Source: Ophioderma brevispina
Lineage: Eukaryota; Echinodermata; Ophiuroidea; Amphilepidida; Ophiodermatidae
Assembly: GCA_023653785.1 (NCBI GenBank)
Contig: JAMKCH010057061.1
Span: 1-64,000, forward strand
Direction of reading: 5' to 3'
DNA length: 64,000 nucleotides
Part shown: in pieces, positions 10,944 to 20,424 of the stretch
Position numbering within the stretch: position 1 is the first letter of the stretch
Layout of the letters: each line of letters opens with the position of its first letter
Program-made: the position numbers and the translations under genes
Notes under the pieces: generated by a model
What the model was told of the DNA's origin: nothing
The model's input: only the letters and a program-made list of their open reading frames with translations
Databases searched by the model: none

Positions 10944-12945
10944 GCGTAGGGGCCTGTGGTTAGGCGTACAGGAGGACCAGGGCTTCTCTTGGGTCAGATG
11001 ACCTCCCGTCACACACAGGTTGAGGACGTGGATTTATCTGAATGATTGGAGTATAATTTATTCATTTTTAAACAAGGAGCCTATATTCGCTGCAAATGCT
11101 GGGGACTTGTTATTTTGGGTTTTGAGTTCAAAGTGTTGTTATTTTAAAATAGTCAAAATTGAAAATGAAATTACAAAATATAAAGCAAACGTATAGAACC
11201 ATCATGTTCACATAAACAGCGATAGGGAAGGAGGAAACGGCATGGAAAATCAAAGAAAAAATCGGGTTATTATGTGGATTGACCTTCCTATCTTAATATT
11301 TGTAGGGATAAAGATACAAGTATGATCAAGTTACTAGCCACCCATTTGAAATAAATTGTAATTACCTGTTCACAGGATGATTACGGGTAAGTTGGATGGA
11401 CAAGCTGACTGCTTTGTAACATCGAAATTGGGGAAAGATTTCTCAGTCGCGGTTATAGAGCTGCGGACCCCCCCCCCCCCCCCGAATAATTGGTTTTCGG
11501 AAAGAATGGACACCCAAGGGCTGGGTAAAAATGGAGAGCTATGTTGCTGTTTGTTTTTGTGGCACTTGCAGGAGCCTCGTGTGGCAGGAGGGGCTGCCGA
11601 GGGCTGGGGGAGAAGAGGCAGCCGCAGGCCGCAAGGAAAAGAGCGACACCAGGACAAACATAAAAAAAAAAAACAACACAAAACAGGAGAGAAAGAAAAG
11701 AAATCACAATGGAAGGAAAATTTCTGATTTCTCAGCTTCTCCTTCCCGTCTTTTTTATTTTATTGGTGTTTTTTGCCATTACTTGGACCCTCTGATAGGC
11801 CCTAGAAACAATGTTATTACACAATATATCACAAAGCACGAAAGTGTCAGTGTGAAAACGCCTTGCTGCAACTTGTACTCTGCACATAATTCATGCAACA
11901 AAATTATTAAAGGAGGCTCTTCAATAGCTGCGGGCGCTGTAATCGTAAATGAAACCTCAAGGTCGCGATTGCATGATACCACCTGTGAGTTCGTGCTGTG
12001 GTCCCCGGATTAGCCATTCAAATTTAAACCGAGATGTGCGCAAGGTAATGCGGTCCCCGTTACTTGGGCATCGATACTGCCTGGAGACAGTTTCCCTACA
12101 GATTGTACAGTCTCGGCGGGATACTCACTACCTAGGTTTAATTCCAGGAACCTGTTGAATCACGTCTGTGGACAAGTGGGTGGCTGGGCTGCTCAGCTTG
12201 GGTGGTGTGGGGTGTAAGCTGAAAAGTCCTCAAGTTTTGAGTTTAGCATGATCTTTTTAACGAAGTGCGCATCTAAAACCCAGAGACAGAGCCGCGACTG
12301 GGGTTTTACAGTTAGGGTCGGAGTAGAGCAGACAAGTGATTGATTCACCGTCGAGCCCTTATAGATTATATACATTGTCGCGGGAGATAAACAACGAACG
12401 ATTTGTAATCGAGGAATTCACATGGGAGGACAAATTTTACTTTTTTCAATTCTGATTTTAAATAATAATACCTTTTTGTCATCACTGACCATGTTGGTCC
12501 AACCCCCCCAGATCATGAAAATTACTATTGCGCATTCTGACACGCAAAGGTAACGTTAAAAGCCCTGGCAATTAAGCCATATTTTGAATAGAGTGAAATA
12601 TGATTTCCTAGCGGCTTATCGGGCTCAATTCATGGGACTTCACTTTTCATCTATTTCGATTATCACTAATAAGTTCAATTCAAATTTGAAATAATACCTT
12701 AATCGTTACTGACTCTATTTGTCAAATCTGGCAATCGTATTACGTACGTTGGACATAGTTATTATACCAAGTGGTCACTTTTGAAATAGCGCGGGGTATT
12801 TCTCCTGGCAATTCTATAACACGCTTGGTATGGCTTTCATAAAAAAAATGACTTTAATTTTATGGCATGTATGTCATATTGTCGTCTATTTTTCATTCGA
12901 CAGCACACGCTACAACGATGTGCGATACGGTCCCTTTAAAAGTCA

Positions 12946-13490
12946 AGGTGTTAAAGCAATATTAGCACATTTTTTTGAAGAGCGCCCCCAATTTTCGAAA
13001 AATTGAGATTTTTACACGGTGCATTGGTAACTGGCTAGTAAAATATACCTGTGGAATGGTTTTTAAGCTCGAAAATGATGTGCTTGTCACAAACGAAGGA
13101 GTGTGGATAATATCGGGGATCCCGAAATAAGTCAACGGCTGCTGGAAACGGCCTTCCAATGGAAGAGCTGGGAAAATAGCGCCAGTACGTATCTAAGCTC
13201 ACCATTAGTTGTTTTATGGTTCAGGAAAGTCATAGTTAGAGGTATCTCTCGAGGTGGCACATTTTTCATCATGGACGGACAAAACGTTAGCTTTCAAGCT
13301 CTGCCGTTAAGGCCAATCTGGGATCCAATTCTAATTACAAAATCGCTTATTTTATGATTAATACGCATTTCTTAGCATTCTCGTCGCAGGATAGTTTCCT
13401 CGGACAATTACCAACGTAACTGCCTGCAAAAAATATCAACTTTGAAAAATGGGGGCGCTCTTCAAAAAATGTGCTCATATTCTTTAACCT
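12946..13490. mobile_element. Foldback TIR element, copy B, complete
   Basis: Long inverted repeats face each other: AGGTGTTAAAGCAATATTAG...GAAGAGCGCCCCC on the left and, inverted, GGGGGCGCTCTTC...TATTCTTTAACCT on the right. The inverse relationship continues inward through TTGGTAACTGGCTAGTAA / TTGGTAATTGTCCGAGGAAA, giving arms of roughly 150-170 bases. Only about 200 bases lie between the arms and there is no transposase. This is a foldback/MITE type element. Target-site duplication is not clear. Confidence 0.8.
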
Positions 13491-14336
13491 TTTAATTGAA
13501 CTCTGACAAAATACAAGTTTTGCTTGGGAGGGTTACTTGGCCTGGCCAGTTCAGTGGAATTTATCCAATTTCTTGATGATTGATGATTTATTGATGTCTC
13601 GCATTTCTCCATGTATTTCATTATTACCTAAACCAGCCACTCTTTACATATCATGCCTCTAATAAGCCCAAATCGAAAGCAATTAAAATGCATATGAATA
13701 AGAAAGAAACGCATTGTCGTTAACATCTATAAACAAAAACTAACCACAACTTAGAGAAAAAGGAAGCCCATTTTTAAATTGAAGCTAGGAAAGCCCAACT
13801 AAATGCATTGCAAATAAGTAAAAATTTTTTTTCCCACGTTGTCATCTATTTTAGTCTTACTTAACACACACAAATACAATGTTAATGTGATGTACAGTAC
13901 ATCACAACCAACTAAAAATGGAAGAAATCACAATGGAAAGCAGTTGGGAATAGGGGGATTTGGATCCAAAACACAATGTGCCCAAAAAAGATTGTTCCCA
14001 GTTTCCAAGAAATTATTAAAAGCTCAAAAACGGGTTTTGGTTAAGTGTGATAAGAACATAAACTGCATGAAATGGGACATTACATTATACCATGTTTGTA
14101 GATAATGCCTTTACTCAAATTCCCATTAAATAATAGAGTGGATATTCGGACCGTTCTATTGAACACCAAATGTAATATCCAAGGGTTTAAATTCTTAATT
14201 CTTCACGCTCAATTGTCCAATGGCCAAGTCACGACAGTTTCTTCAGATGGAAACTAGGGAATAATAACATAATGAATTTTCATTGGTTAAATCGTGATTG
14301 TGAATGATATGTTTTCCTTAGCTTAATTTTGCCATC
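13491..14336. other. Intergenic, nothing recognised
   Basis: AT-rich. The 88-aa plus frame at 13839-14105 has no recognisable domain or splice context. Confidence 0.5.
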
Positions 14337-14562
14337 AACACATATCATCATCATCCTCATCATCATCATCATAATCGTCGTCGTGATCGTGTCAAGTCGT
14401 CATCATAAACATCATCATTTTTTTCATCGTCGTCGCCATCGTCGTCATAGTTGCCAATGTCGTCATCGTCATCATAGTCATCATCATCATCATTATCGTC
14501 ATCGTCGTCATCGTTATCATCGTCATCATTACATCATCATTTTTCACATTGACAGTTACAAT
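14337..14562 (+). repeat. (ATC/GTC)n trinucleotide microsatellite
   Basis: More than 200 bases of mixed CAT, CGT and CATCAT triplets. Both strands stay open (His/Arg-rich on plus, Met/Thr-rich on minus) because of the three-base period, not because of a gene. Confidence 0.95.
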
Positions 14563-14862
14563 AACACTAGTGTTGTTAATAACAAACATAACATTTACCT
14601 TTCCAGTTGATGTTGTAGGAAGCTCTGAGACGATGAAAACATGTCGAGGCACAAGGTCATCGTGTACCTGAATAGATTTATTTAAACAGCAATGGGTTAT
14701 AACTATAACTTTTTACAAGAGAGACGTTTCGTTGTCGCTAAGAGTTAAAATACTAATTATAAAACCATTATACCATCACCTAATTCAGTATCAAACAAGT
14801 ATATAGATGTAACGATTAAAGAGTTTTGAATGATTTTACTTCTGTGTCAGAGGTCAAGTATT

Positions 14863-14970
14863 TTTGAAGCTGGAATTTACATCCCTAAACAAGTATCAAT
14901 AACGCAATTAGCTAGCCCAAACAAGTACTTGCTGGAATTTGCTCCCCTAAACATATACCAGTAGTGCAAT
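14863..14970 (+). repeat. Two-unit ~62-bp direct repeat
   Basis: GCTGGAATTTACATCCCTAA and GCTGGAATTTGCTCCCCTAA start two similar units with AAACAAGTAT / AAACATATAC following. The word ATCCCTAAACAAGT also occurs near 48950, inside the insertion that splits the transposase, so it may belong to a dispersed element. Confidence 0.5.
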
Positions 14971-15254
14971 ACGGTATTACCCTACACTGGTATACTTGTC
15001 TTTTTTCGTACTCTAAGTACCTTAATATCATTATTAACCCTTAAAAAAATTAGGAAAGTATAGTAGACCATTGGCGAGATAACATTTTATATTCACCATA
15101 ATCGGTTCACTGTAGAAACCTATGGTAAATCACATGTTAACAAACAAATAACCATACAAAAACGCCAGTCCTCTGTTATTTTCTGCTAATCTTTTACGAG
15201 TTCTGTCTTCTATGTATTTCAATTTGAACGCACATGTGAGAACATCCACCTGCA

Positions 15255-15743
15255 CACTGAGAATATTAATTAGTCAAAAATGTCTCATTTGACCAATTAA
15301 ATATTAGTCATGCACATTTTTTTTGTTATAATCCACAAAATAGTGCTACAAAGTGGTTTGAATTAAAAAGACTGTTTTTTAAAGATTTTCGGATTAAATT
15401 TCATAATTTCAAGTATTTCTACAACTTGATAATTAGGACTTTTTAATTACAATGTGTACTTAAACTGGTCATTTTGTGCTTGACGAACTAATTCTAGTCA
15501 TTTGGTGAGTCTAAAGTCGTCTTTAATTAGTCAATTTGTCATTTTAAAGTGCAAATTTAGAGGTGATGAAAATATTCTGTAATCATGAAAACTAGTTTAA
15601 AATATGGGAAGGTTATCTTCCAGCATAGCAAACATGTTTGCAGCATTGAAGTACATTATTATGAATGATAAAACAACTGATTCGCATGACTAATTTTTAA
15701 TTAGTCAAATGAGACACTTTTTGACTAATTAATATTCTCAGTG
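15255..15743. mobile_element. MITE with ~58-bp terminal inverted repeats (CACTGAGAATATTAATTAGT)
   Basis: The left end CACTGAGAATATTAATTAGT is mirrored at 15724-15743, and the complementarity continues through TCAAAAATGTCTCATTTGAC to GTCATGC. Internal DNA has further short TTAATTAGTC-type palindromes and no coding capacity. Total 489 bases. Non-autonomous DNA transposon; the superfamily is not fixed because no clean target duplication is visible. Confidence 0.8.
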
Positions 15744-15904
15744 CAATACTCATTCATTTCCATGTAATTTGAGCATACAACAGGGTTCTTTACCTCGTTT
15801 CTGTTTAATGTTCTTTTTCTGAAATTTAGAGTGTTAAATTAAGAAAATCGGGGCTCTATTTCCATGCCATTGTAACTTAAGTGACAGGAGGGGATTTTTT
15901 TCAG

Positions 15905-16065
15905 GATACAATTTTCTCCCAAATGCACCGATCGGTGTGGTACAACCTACCGAGAACGGGTTTTCGAAGTTTACTGGATACAAGCACGAAGAAAACCGCA
16001 AACCTGCCTGCTCTCCTAATCGCCAAAAGGAAACCCAGCTTTGGAATTCTGTCGTGCACGACTGA
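15905..16065 (+). CDS. Candidate 3'-terminal exon, unknown protein
   Basis: GATTTTTTTCAG ends at 15904 and is a fair splice acceptor. The frame that follows (first full codon at 15907) encodes 52 residues rich in polar side chains, starting YNFLPNAPIGVVQPTENG and ending WNSVVHD before TGA at 16063-16065. An AATAAA lies at about 16090. Composition is GC-richer than the flanks. No upstream exon was identified and I recognise no family. A second plus frame starting with ATG at 15881 overlaps it (69 aa), so the correct frame is uncertain. It could also be chance. Confidence 0.3.
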
Positions 16066-16415
16066 AACTAATAAATCCTCATCTTATTAAATAAAGCCGG
16101 CGTATTCGGCGTATTCACCTCAGGTGTGAACTAATACAATGGTAAGCATTCCAGATATGCAAAAAAATTGGCGTTCTAAAAAAAATTTGAGGGCCCTTTT
16201 GTCTGGAAAGGTACCCATGTTCTTACAGTGCGTGAGGTGAGATACAATTTAGTTGAATTTGCACCTTAGTGACTCTTAGAACAGAAAGTAGGCCAGCGAA
16301 TTTTAATAGGTACGGGTCTATCTATCTATATCAATACTCAGCAAGTTGCATAAAGCAATATCAACACTGAAGTGAATAACTGGCCCCAATTGAAAAACAT
16401 GGGAGCTAAGAATAA

Positions 16416-16725
16416 ATAATATTGAATACAATTTTTAAAGCTTTCCAATGATGTGGATGAATAGTTAATGGAGGAAGTGTGATTTCCCGCTCTTTGATTG
16501 TACGAGGGAAGATCGAAGCTGAACTTGTTAACATTTGAGTGTGTTGGTACTGTGGTAAACCTTTGGGGGTGATATTGTCGGGTTCGATCTGTCTGTCTGG
16601 GATATATTCAGGAACCGGGAATGGCAAGTGATCATTTTGAATCTTAACATAATTGAACACCAGATTTGCTGTCTTCTCTGCTCCAAGGAGGGCCAAGTTA
16701 GATCTTTGGGATTGTAAGTCGATTT
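16416..16725 (-). pseudogene. LINE reverse transcriptase C-terminal fragment (CR1/L2/Jockey-like)
   Basis: Two overlapping minus-strand frames together read like the C-terminal tail of non-LTR retrotransposon ORF2 proteins of marine invertebrates: DLTWPSLEQRRQQ in one frame, then FPVPEYIPDRQ, SASIFPRTIKE and LPPLT in the next. This tail follows the polymerase domain and contains the usual 'FPRTI-WN-LPP' type phrase, here slightly altered. A frame change between the parts and the absence of the polymerase core show a dead, 5'-truncated copy. Nothing of the element is seen on the upstream (higher-coordinate) side beyond about 16725. Confidence 0.7.
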
Positions 16726-17062
16726 TTCACAAAGGAAAAAAAAAAATATTAATAGATTTTGTGTAAGGATTTTCATTGTGCTTGTATGCCATTAGATTAT
16801 GTTCTGAATTGCATTTACACTAAAAACTAGAGGTTTGTTTAAAGCCAACGACATGTTTTATATCCAGCAGGTAGTCCCAAACAAATGCTAAATGCATTTA
16901 TTTTAAAATGATTTCTCCAAAGAATGCACCAAATTGGGGTCATTTGGTAATTTTAACGAAATATCAAATATTTGGTGGTGTACATATACATGTATTTACA
17001 ACTGATTGAATGTGAGCATATGTGCGATTCTATTTTGAATTTGCAACAAACGGGATTTCATA

Positions 17063-17095
17063 TACACCCTGGCCAAAAGTATTGCAACATGCAGA
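17063..17095 (+). mobile_element. Tc1/mariner-like terminal sequence
   Basis: TACACCCTGGCCAAAAGTAT followed by TGCAACA resembles the ends of Tc1-type elements (TA then CA-start, with GGCCAAAAGTATTGC). I could not find the opposite inverted repeat or a transposase between here and 17560, so this is probably a remnant end. Confidence 0.45.
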
Positions 17096-18192
17096 CAAAG
17101 CAATTTATATAACCAATGATTTTTAAAAATTGTTTCAGAAGTTCTTGATACCATTACGTAATTATTGTCAAAGTGGGGTTTTCAAAAAGTGATGTTTCCC
17201 AGGATCAAGTCGTGCGACAAACGTTGAATTTGTGATTTTCATATCCCTAATAGGCGGGTTTTAAAAAAAGCTGGCTTAATGATAACTTGCATTGTATTCC
17301 GAAGGAATCCAGGCAGAGGAACGTCAGAATGGCTTCCAAATAGTCTGATAAATGAAACTGGAGAGTTGGTCCAAGTTGCTACAAGAAATGTTAGGGCGCC
17401 GAAAAAGGTTGTGGTTTGATGGACGGAAATAGACATATCAATTAAAAAGAATTTGGAGCACGTTCCCCACCGTTGGACTCGGCACTTTTGGCAAATTTAA
17501 TAGCAAGAAGAGGCACGTGATACCTGAAAACAAACTTTGAAATGGCCCCGTTGACTTGTGATGGTCACAGAGAACCAAAACTCGTTAGTTAGGATCTTTA
17601 CTAATTATAATTAGTTAGACTCGTTAGTTTAGTCAACTGAACTAGATTTTTGAACTGAACTAGAAATTTGTGACCGGGCTAGTGACTCTTAGAAGGCGCT
17701 GTACAATTAAAAGACTAGGAGAAACGAGCCTACTACTCAGTTTGAAGTGATCTTACTAATTTAAATCGCAAAACTAGTTCCGGACGTCTACCAATTGAAC
17801 CAACTAGGTTGGTTCTACGAATTATTACGTCAGACCTGTGGTATTCTGCTACTTGATCTACTAGTTTTTGACGCCAACATTTCCCGCCACTGTCTTGCCC
17901 GTTGCCCGTGTATTGAAGCACGTCAGCCGTTTCAACAAGAGCTTCGGAACAAAAATGTCTTAAAGGTGCGTAAATAAGACTAAGTTATATAGCAGTTTAC
18001 ATGGTTGCAGTTGCATAATTGTTGACATTTAACATGTGTCAATGATGCGAGAGAGCATGACGCGTTCAGTGGACGATGGATTCTGGAACTTGAGTCACAT
18101 TGCCGTTTGCAGGATGTACGCTCATGTGTATAGTTAGTGTATAGCACAGTAGTGATGAATCGGCAGAGGCATGAGTATTATAGCTTACGTAC

Positions 18193-18420
18193 ATGGCCGT
18201 ATGGAAAAGCAAAAAGATTGGAATACTATTGACATGCTGGGTTATAGCTATTCTGCCATGGGTACCAGCCTCTAGTTACCATTCCACCAAAGACCATAGA
18301 GTCTGTGATTCCACACTGTTGGGGGTAGTAGTGTATAGGCCTAATCATGGGCATGTCATGGAACCCGTGCTAGACGGGTCTCCCCAGGTGTTTCTACCCG
18401 GAGTTGGACCAGGCTCGTAG
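18193..18420 (+). CDS. ORF with signal-peptide-like N-terminus, unknown
   Basis: 75-aa frame from ATG. The first ~27 residues have the layout of a secretory signal: basic KSKK, hydrophobic IGILLTCWVIAILPW, then VPASS as a cleavage-like region. The rest is short and unremarkable, ending GVGPGS. A GGGTAGTA donor-like site occurs near 18323. It lies inside the putative 17564-18963 TIR element and overlaps an opposite-strand frame, so it may be fortuitous or a captured exon. The start context (-3 T, +4 G) is only moderate. Confidence 0.2.
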   Translation: MAVWKSKKIGILLTCWVIAILPWVPASSYHSTKDHRVCDSTLLGVVVYRPNHGHVMEPVLDGSPQVFLPGVGPGS

Positions 18421-18640
18421 CCCGAACTTAGTAGGACCTGGGTGGCAGGGATCATCCCGGGGATCATCATGCCACCCGTCAATGGGACCTCAAGTTCCGA
18501 ATCCATTATTGCCATGCTCTCTATAACATCACAATAAAACATGTTGACTGTCACAATTATAGCAACCAGATAAACTGCCAATATCATAAAAAATTTACCC
18601 ACCTTTGCAGAGCTTATGGGCAAACTAGAGAGATACAGAT
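18345..18640 (-). CDS. Exon-like frame with one membrane segment, unknown
   Basis: On the minus strand, CTGTATCTCTCTAG looks like a splice acceptor. The open frame after it encodes about 95 residues with one clear membrane span, FFMILAVYLVAIIVTVNMFY. A polar C-terminal part follows, ending WGDPSSTGSMTCP before a stop. A short basic stretch (SAKVGK) before the span would suit a type II orientation. No ATG precedes the frame, so it would have to be an internal or terminal exon. No family recognised. It overlaps a plus-strand frame. Confidence 0.25.
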
Positions 18641-19043
18641 TCACTACCAAATATCCCTACTAATTGGCCCTACTATTCAGTGAAAGTAGTTAGAAACGAC
18701 TATTAACAAAAGTAGTAAAAATCGACACCATTTTTACTTAGTTTCTAAACTAGTAGAGCCCCTCTAATACTTAGTAGGACAATTTGTAGGAACCTCCTGA
18801 CGAATTTCCTTATTAACCATAAGCTAGTTAGCAACTTGTTCAGCTGCTACTTCCAGTTAGATAAATTAGTACGCCGAAGCACTAATTATTAGTTAGTTAA
18901 AAAATCGGACATCAGTTGTTACTAGTTTCAAATTAGTAAGCAAAGCGGTTTTGGTTTTCAGTGTTTGTCATGTAATTGTGAAACGCGTAATTCACACATG
19001 ATGTACGTAAACCACGTGAGTTAGTTATCATTAGAATTACATT

Positions 19044-19340
19044 TTAAGTGTCTCGGATTTCTTGAATATTTCGAAGACCACTGTCTGCCATGGACTTTAT
19101 CTCGTTCCAGTCCACACAACCACCATATTTTTCTCCCATAAAAATTTTAAGTAACCCTAATGAACCCGTACAAGCCATTAAGTGCTGTTTTGAAAGCATA
19201 TCTTTTGTGTCTGTGTGGTATGGATTCCTTCGGGGAGTACAATGACAAGTATCGTTTGCCTGTCCTTTATCGCCATATTTAGGGAACGTGACAATCAAAT
19301 CCAAACGTTTTGTCACTCTCTTAGATTTTGGAATAACAAT
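19044..19340 (-). CDS. Candidate 3'-terminal exon, unknown Cys-containing protein
   Basis: Minus strand GCGTTTTTCATTACAG (ending at 19341) is a strong splice acceptor. The following frame is open in phase 0 for exactly 99 codons to TAA. It begins IVIPKSKRVTKRLDLIVTF and contains NDTCHCTP (also an N-glycosylation sequon), KQHLMACTG, MGEKYGGCVDWNEI and ends IQEIRDT. Residue usage is balanced, not repeat-like. Directly upstream, another minus-strand frame (19400-19531) with PVFKCDTHRTPCTHTWPE and NEIIITIDF could be joined by a single frame change, suggesting one longer beta-rich protein, or a preceding exon. A 35-base gap between them is too short for a normal intron. I cannot name a family. Confidence 0.45.
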   Translation of the reverse strand: MVIPKSKRVTKRLDLIVTFPKYGDKGQANDTCHCTPRRNPYHTDTKDMLSKQHLMACTGSLGLLKIFMGEKYGGCVDWNEIKSMADSGLRNIQEIRDT

Positions 19341-19770
19341 CTGTAATGAAAAACGCAACTTTGGAATTTAAATACGAATTGAGTGGTCAAGAATCCACGG
19401 TATAATTTGAAATCAATGGTGATTATGATTTCGTTTCCTGAATGGTGCAATACTTCTGGCCAGGTGTGTGTACAAGGTGTCCTATGTGTGTCGCATTTGA
19501 AAACGGGCATTCTTGACCCAACTATGATCATGAAATGGTATCAATAGTCAAGTTACGTTTAATAAAAAGGTTTATTTTAAATAAAAATGAGAATAGAGGA
19601 TTTTTCGAGTATTTGGGAGTAGAACAGTTGTACTTAATATATAATGCTGTTCGTCGCGTCGTGTGTATGCTACGATAAATAACACTCCTAGGTAAAAAAA
19701 AATTACCTTATCTTTATTCTCTAGGTATAACTAATTTCACAATTAAACCCAATGGTTCTCAAGCAGTGTG

Positions 19771-20424
19771 ATACGTGACTTTCAACGGCATACGGTGTAT
19801 CCAACGATAATGTATGTAATAAATATTTCAAAGAAAACCAGCAATTTTGAAGCGACCATATTTTGTCAAATTATTTGAGATATTTGACCCCACAGTTGCA
19901 TTGGTAATTGGCTAGTAAAACTACCTGTGAATGGTAGAGCGCAAAATGCTCTATGTGTCGCAAAAGAAGGGGTTTTGTAATAGAATAATTAATTCGGAGA
20001 TCTCCGATAATAATCATCGGCTGCTGAAAACGTCGATCCAATATGAAAATAGCCAAGAAAAGAAATTGCACCATGTTTTACGTATTTTCTTTTACGTCTT
20101 GCATTAGTTCTTCCGTCGGTTCAGGCAAGTTTAAGTTGGAGATCATTTTTGCGAAGTGCCACTATTTCGTTCACTATGCATGAACGGACATAAAGTTGGC
20201 ATTTCCAGCTCCGCCTTTAAATTACAACATTGTTTCTTATATGACAAATACGCATTTTTTAGCTTGTCGTTCGCAGGTATAGTTTACTAGACAATTACCA
20301 ACACAACTGTACAAAATCTCTAATTTCGAAAATTGGGAGCGCTCGTCATTATACTCAATTTTAAATCGCTTTCCTTACAAAATGCTTCAATTATCTGCAG
20401 GTCGATAGAATACGTGACTTTCAA
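19771..20424. mobile_element. Foldback TIR element, copy C, with 15-bp flanking direct repeats
   Basis: Diverged relative of 12946-13490. It shares TTGGTAATTGGCTAGTAAAA, GAACGGACATAAAG and, inverted on the right, CTAGACAATTACCAACA and GGGAGCGCTCGTC. Arms are inverse complements over roughly 150 bases. The element is bracketed by the identical 15-mer ATACGTGACTTTCAA at 19771-19785 and 20410-20424 in direct orientation. That looks like a target-site duplication, although 15 bases is long for a DNA transposon. Confidence 0.7.

Larger units (their letters stand above)
9562..13290 (+). repeat. Segmental duplication block 1, copy 2
   Basis: Collinear with 2930-7410. It lacks the 5097-5666 insertion and the second 250-bp tandem unit, so it is the more compact form. 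On its right, the foldback element spanning its edge is intact to 13490. No gene is recognised; minus-strand frames at 11370-11707 over a polypyrimidine stretch are compositional. Confidence 0.9.
17564..18963. mobile_element. Possible 1.4-kb TIR element with CACAGAGAACC/CACTGAAAACC ends
   Basis: The left side reads CACAGAGAACCAAAACTCGT, then CTTTACTAATTATAATTAG. The inverse of the right side reads CACTGAAAACCAAAACCGC, then CTTACTAATTTGAAACTAG. Both flanks are full of TTAGTTAG/ACTAGT words. Just outside lie TTGTGATG (left) and TTGTCATG (right), which match at 7 of 8 bases, as an 8-bp target duplication of hAT-type elements would. The interior contains exon-like frames on both strands (18193-18420 and 18345-18640). 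Similarity between the arms is patchy. Confidence 0.45.

Noticed and set aside
11370..11727. Overlapping 84-116-aa frames on both strands in block copy 2
   Set aside because: The corresponding part of copy 1 (about 4740-5060) does not keep these frames, so there is no conserved coding potential.
14329..14652. Overlapping His-rich and Met/Thr-rich frames
   Set aside because: They are produced by the CAT/CGT trinucleotide microsatellite; both strands are open for the same reason.
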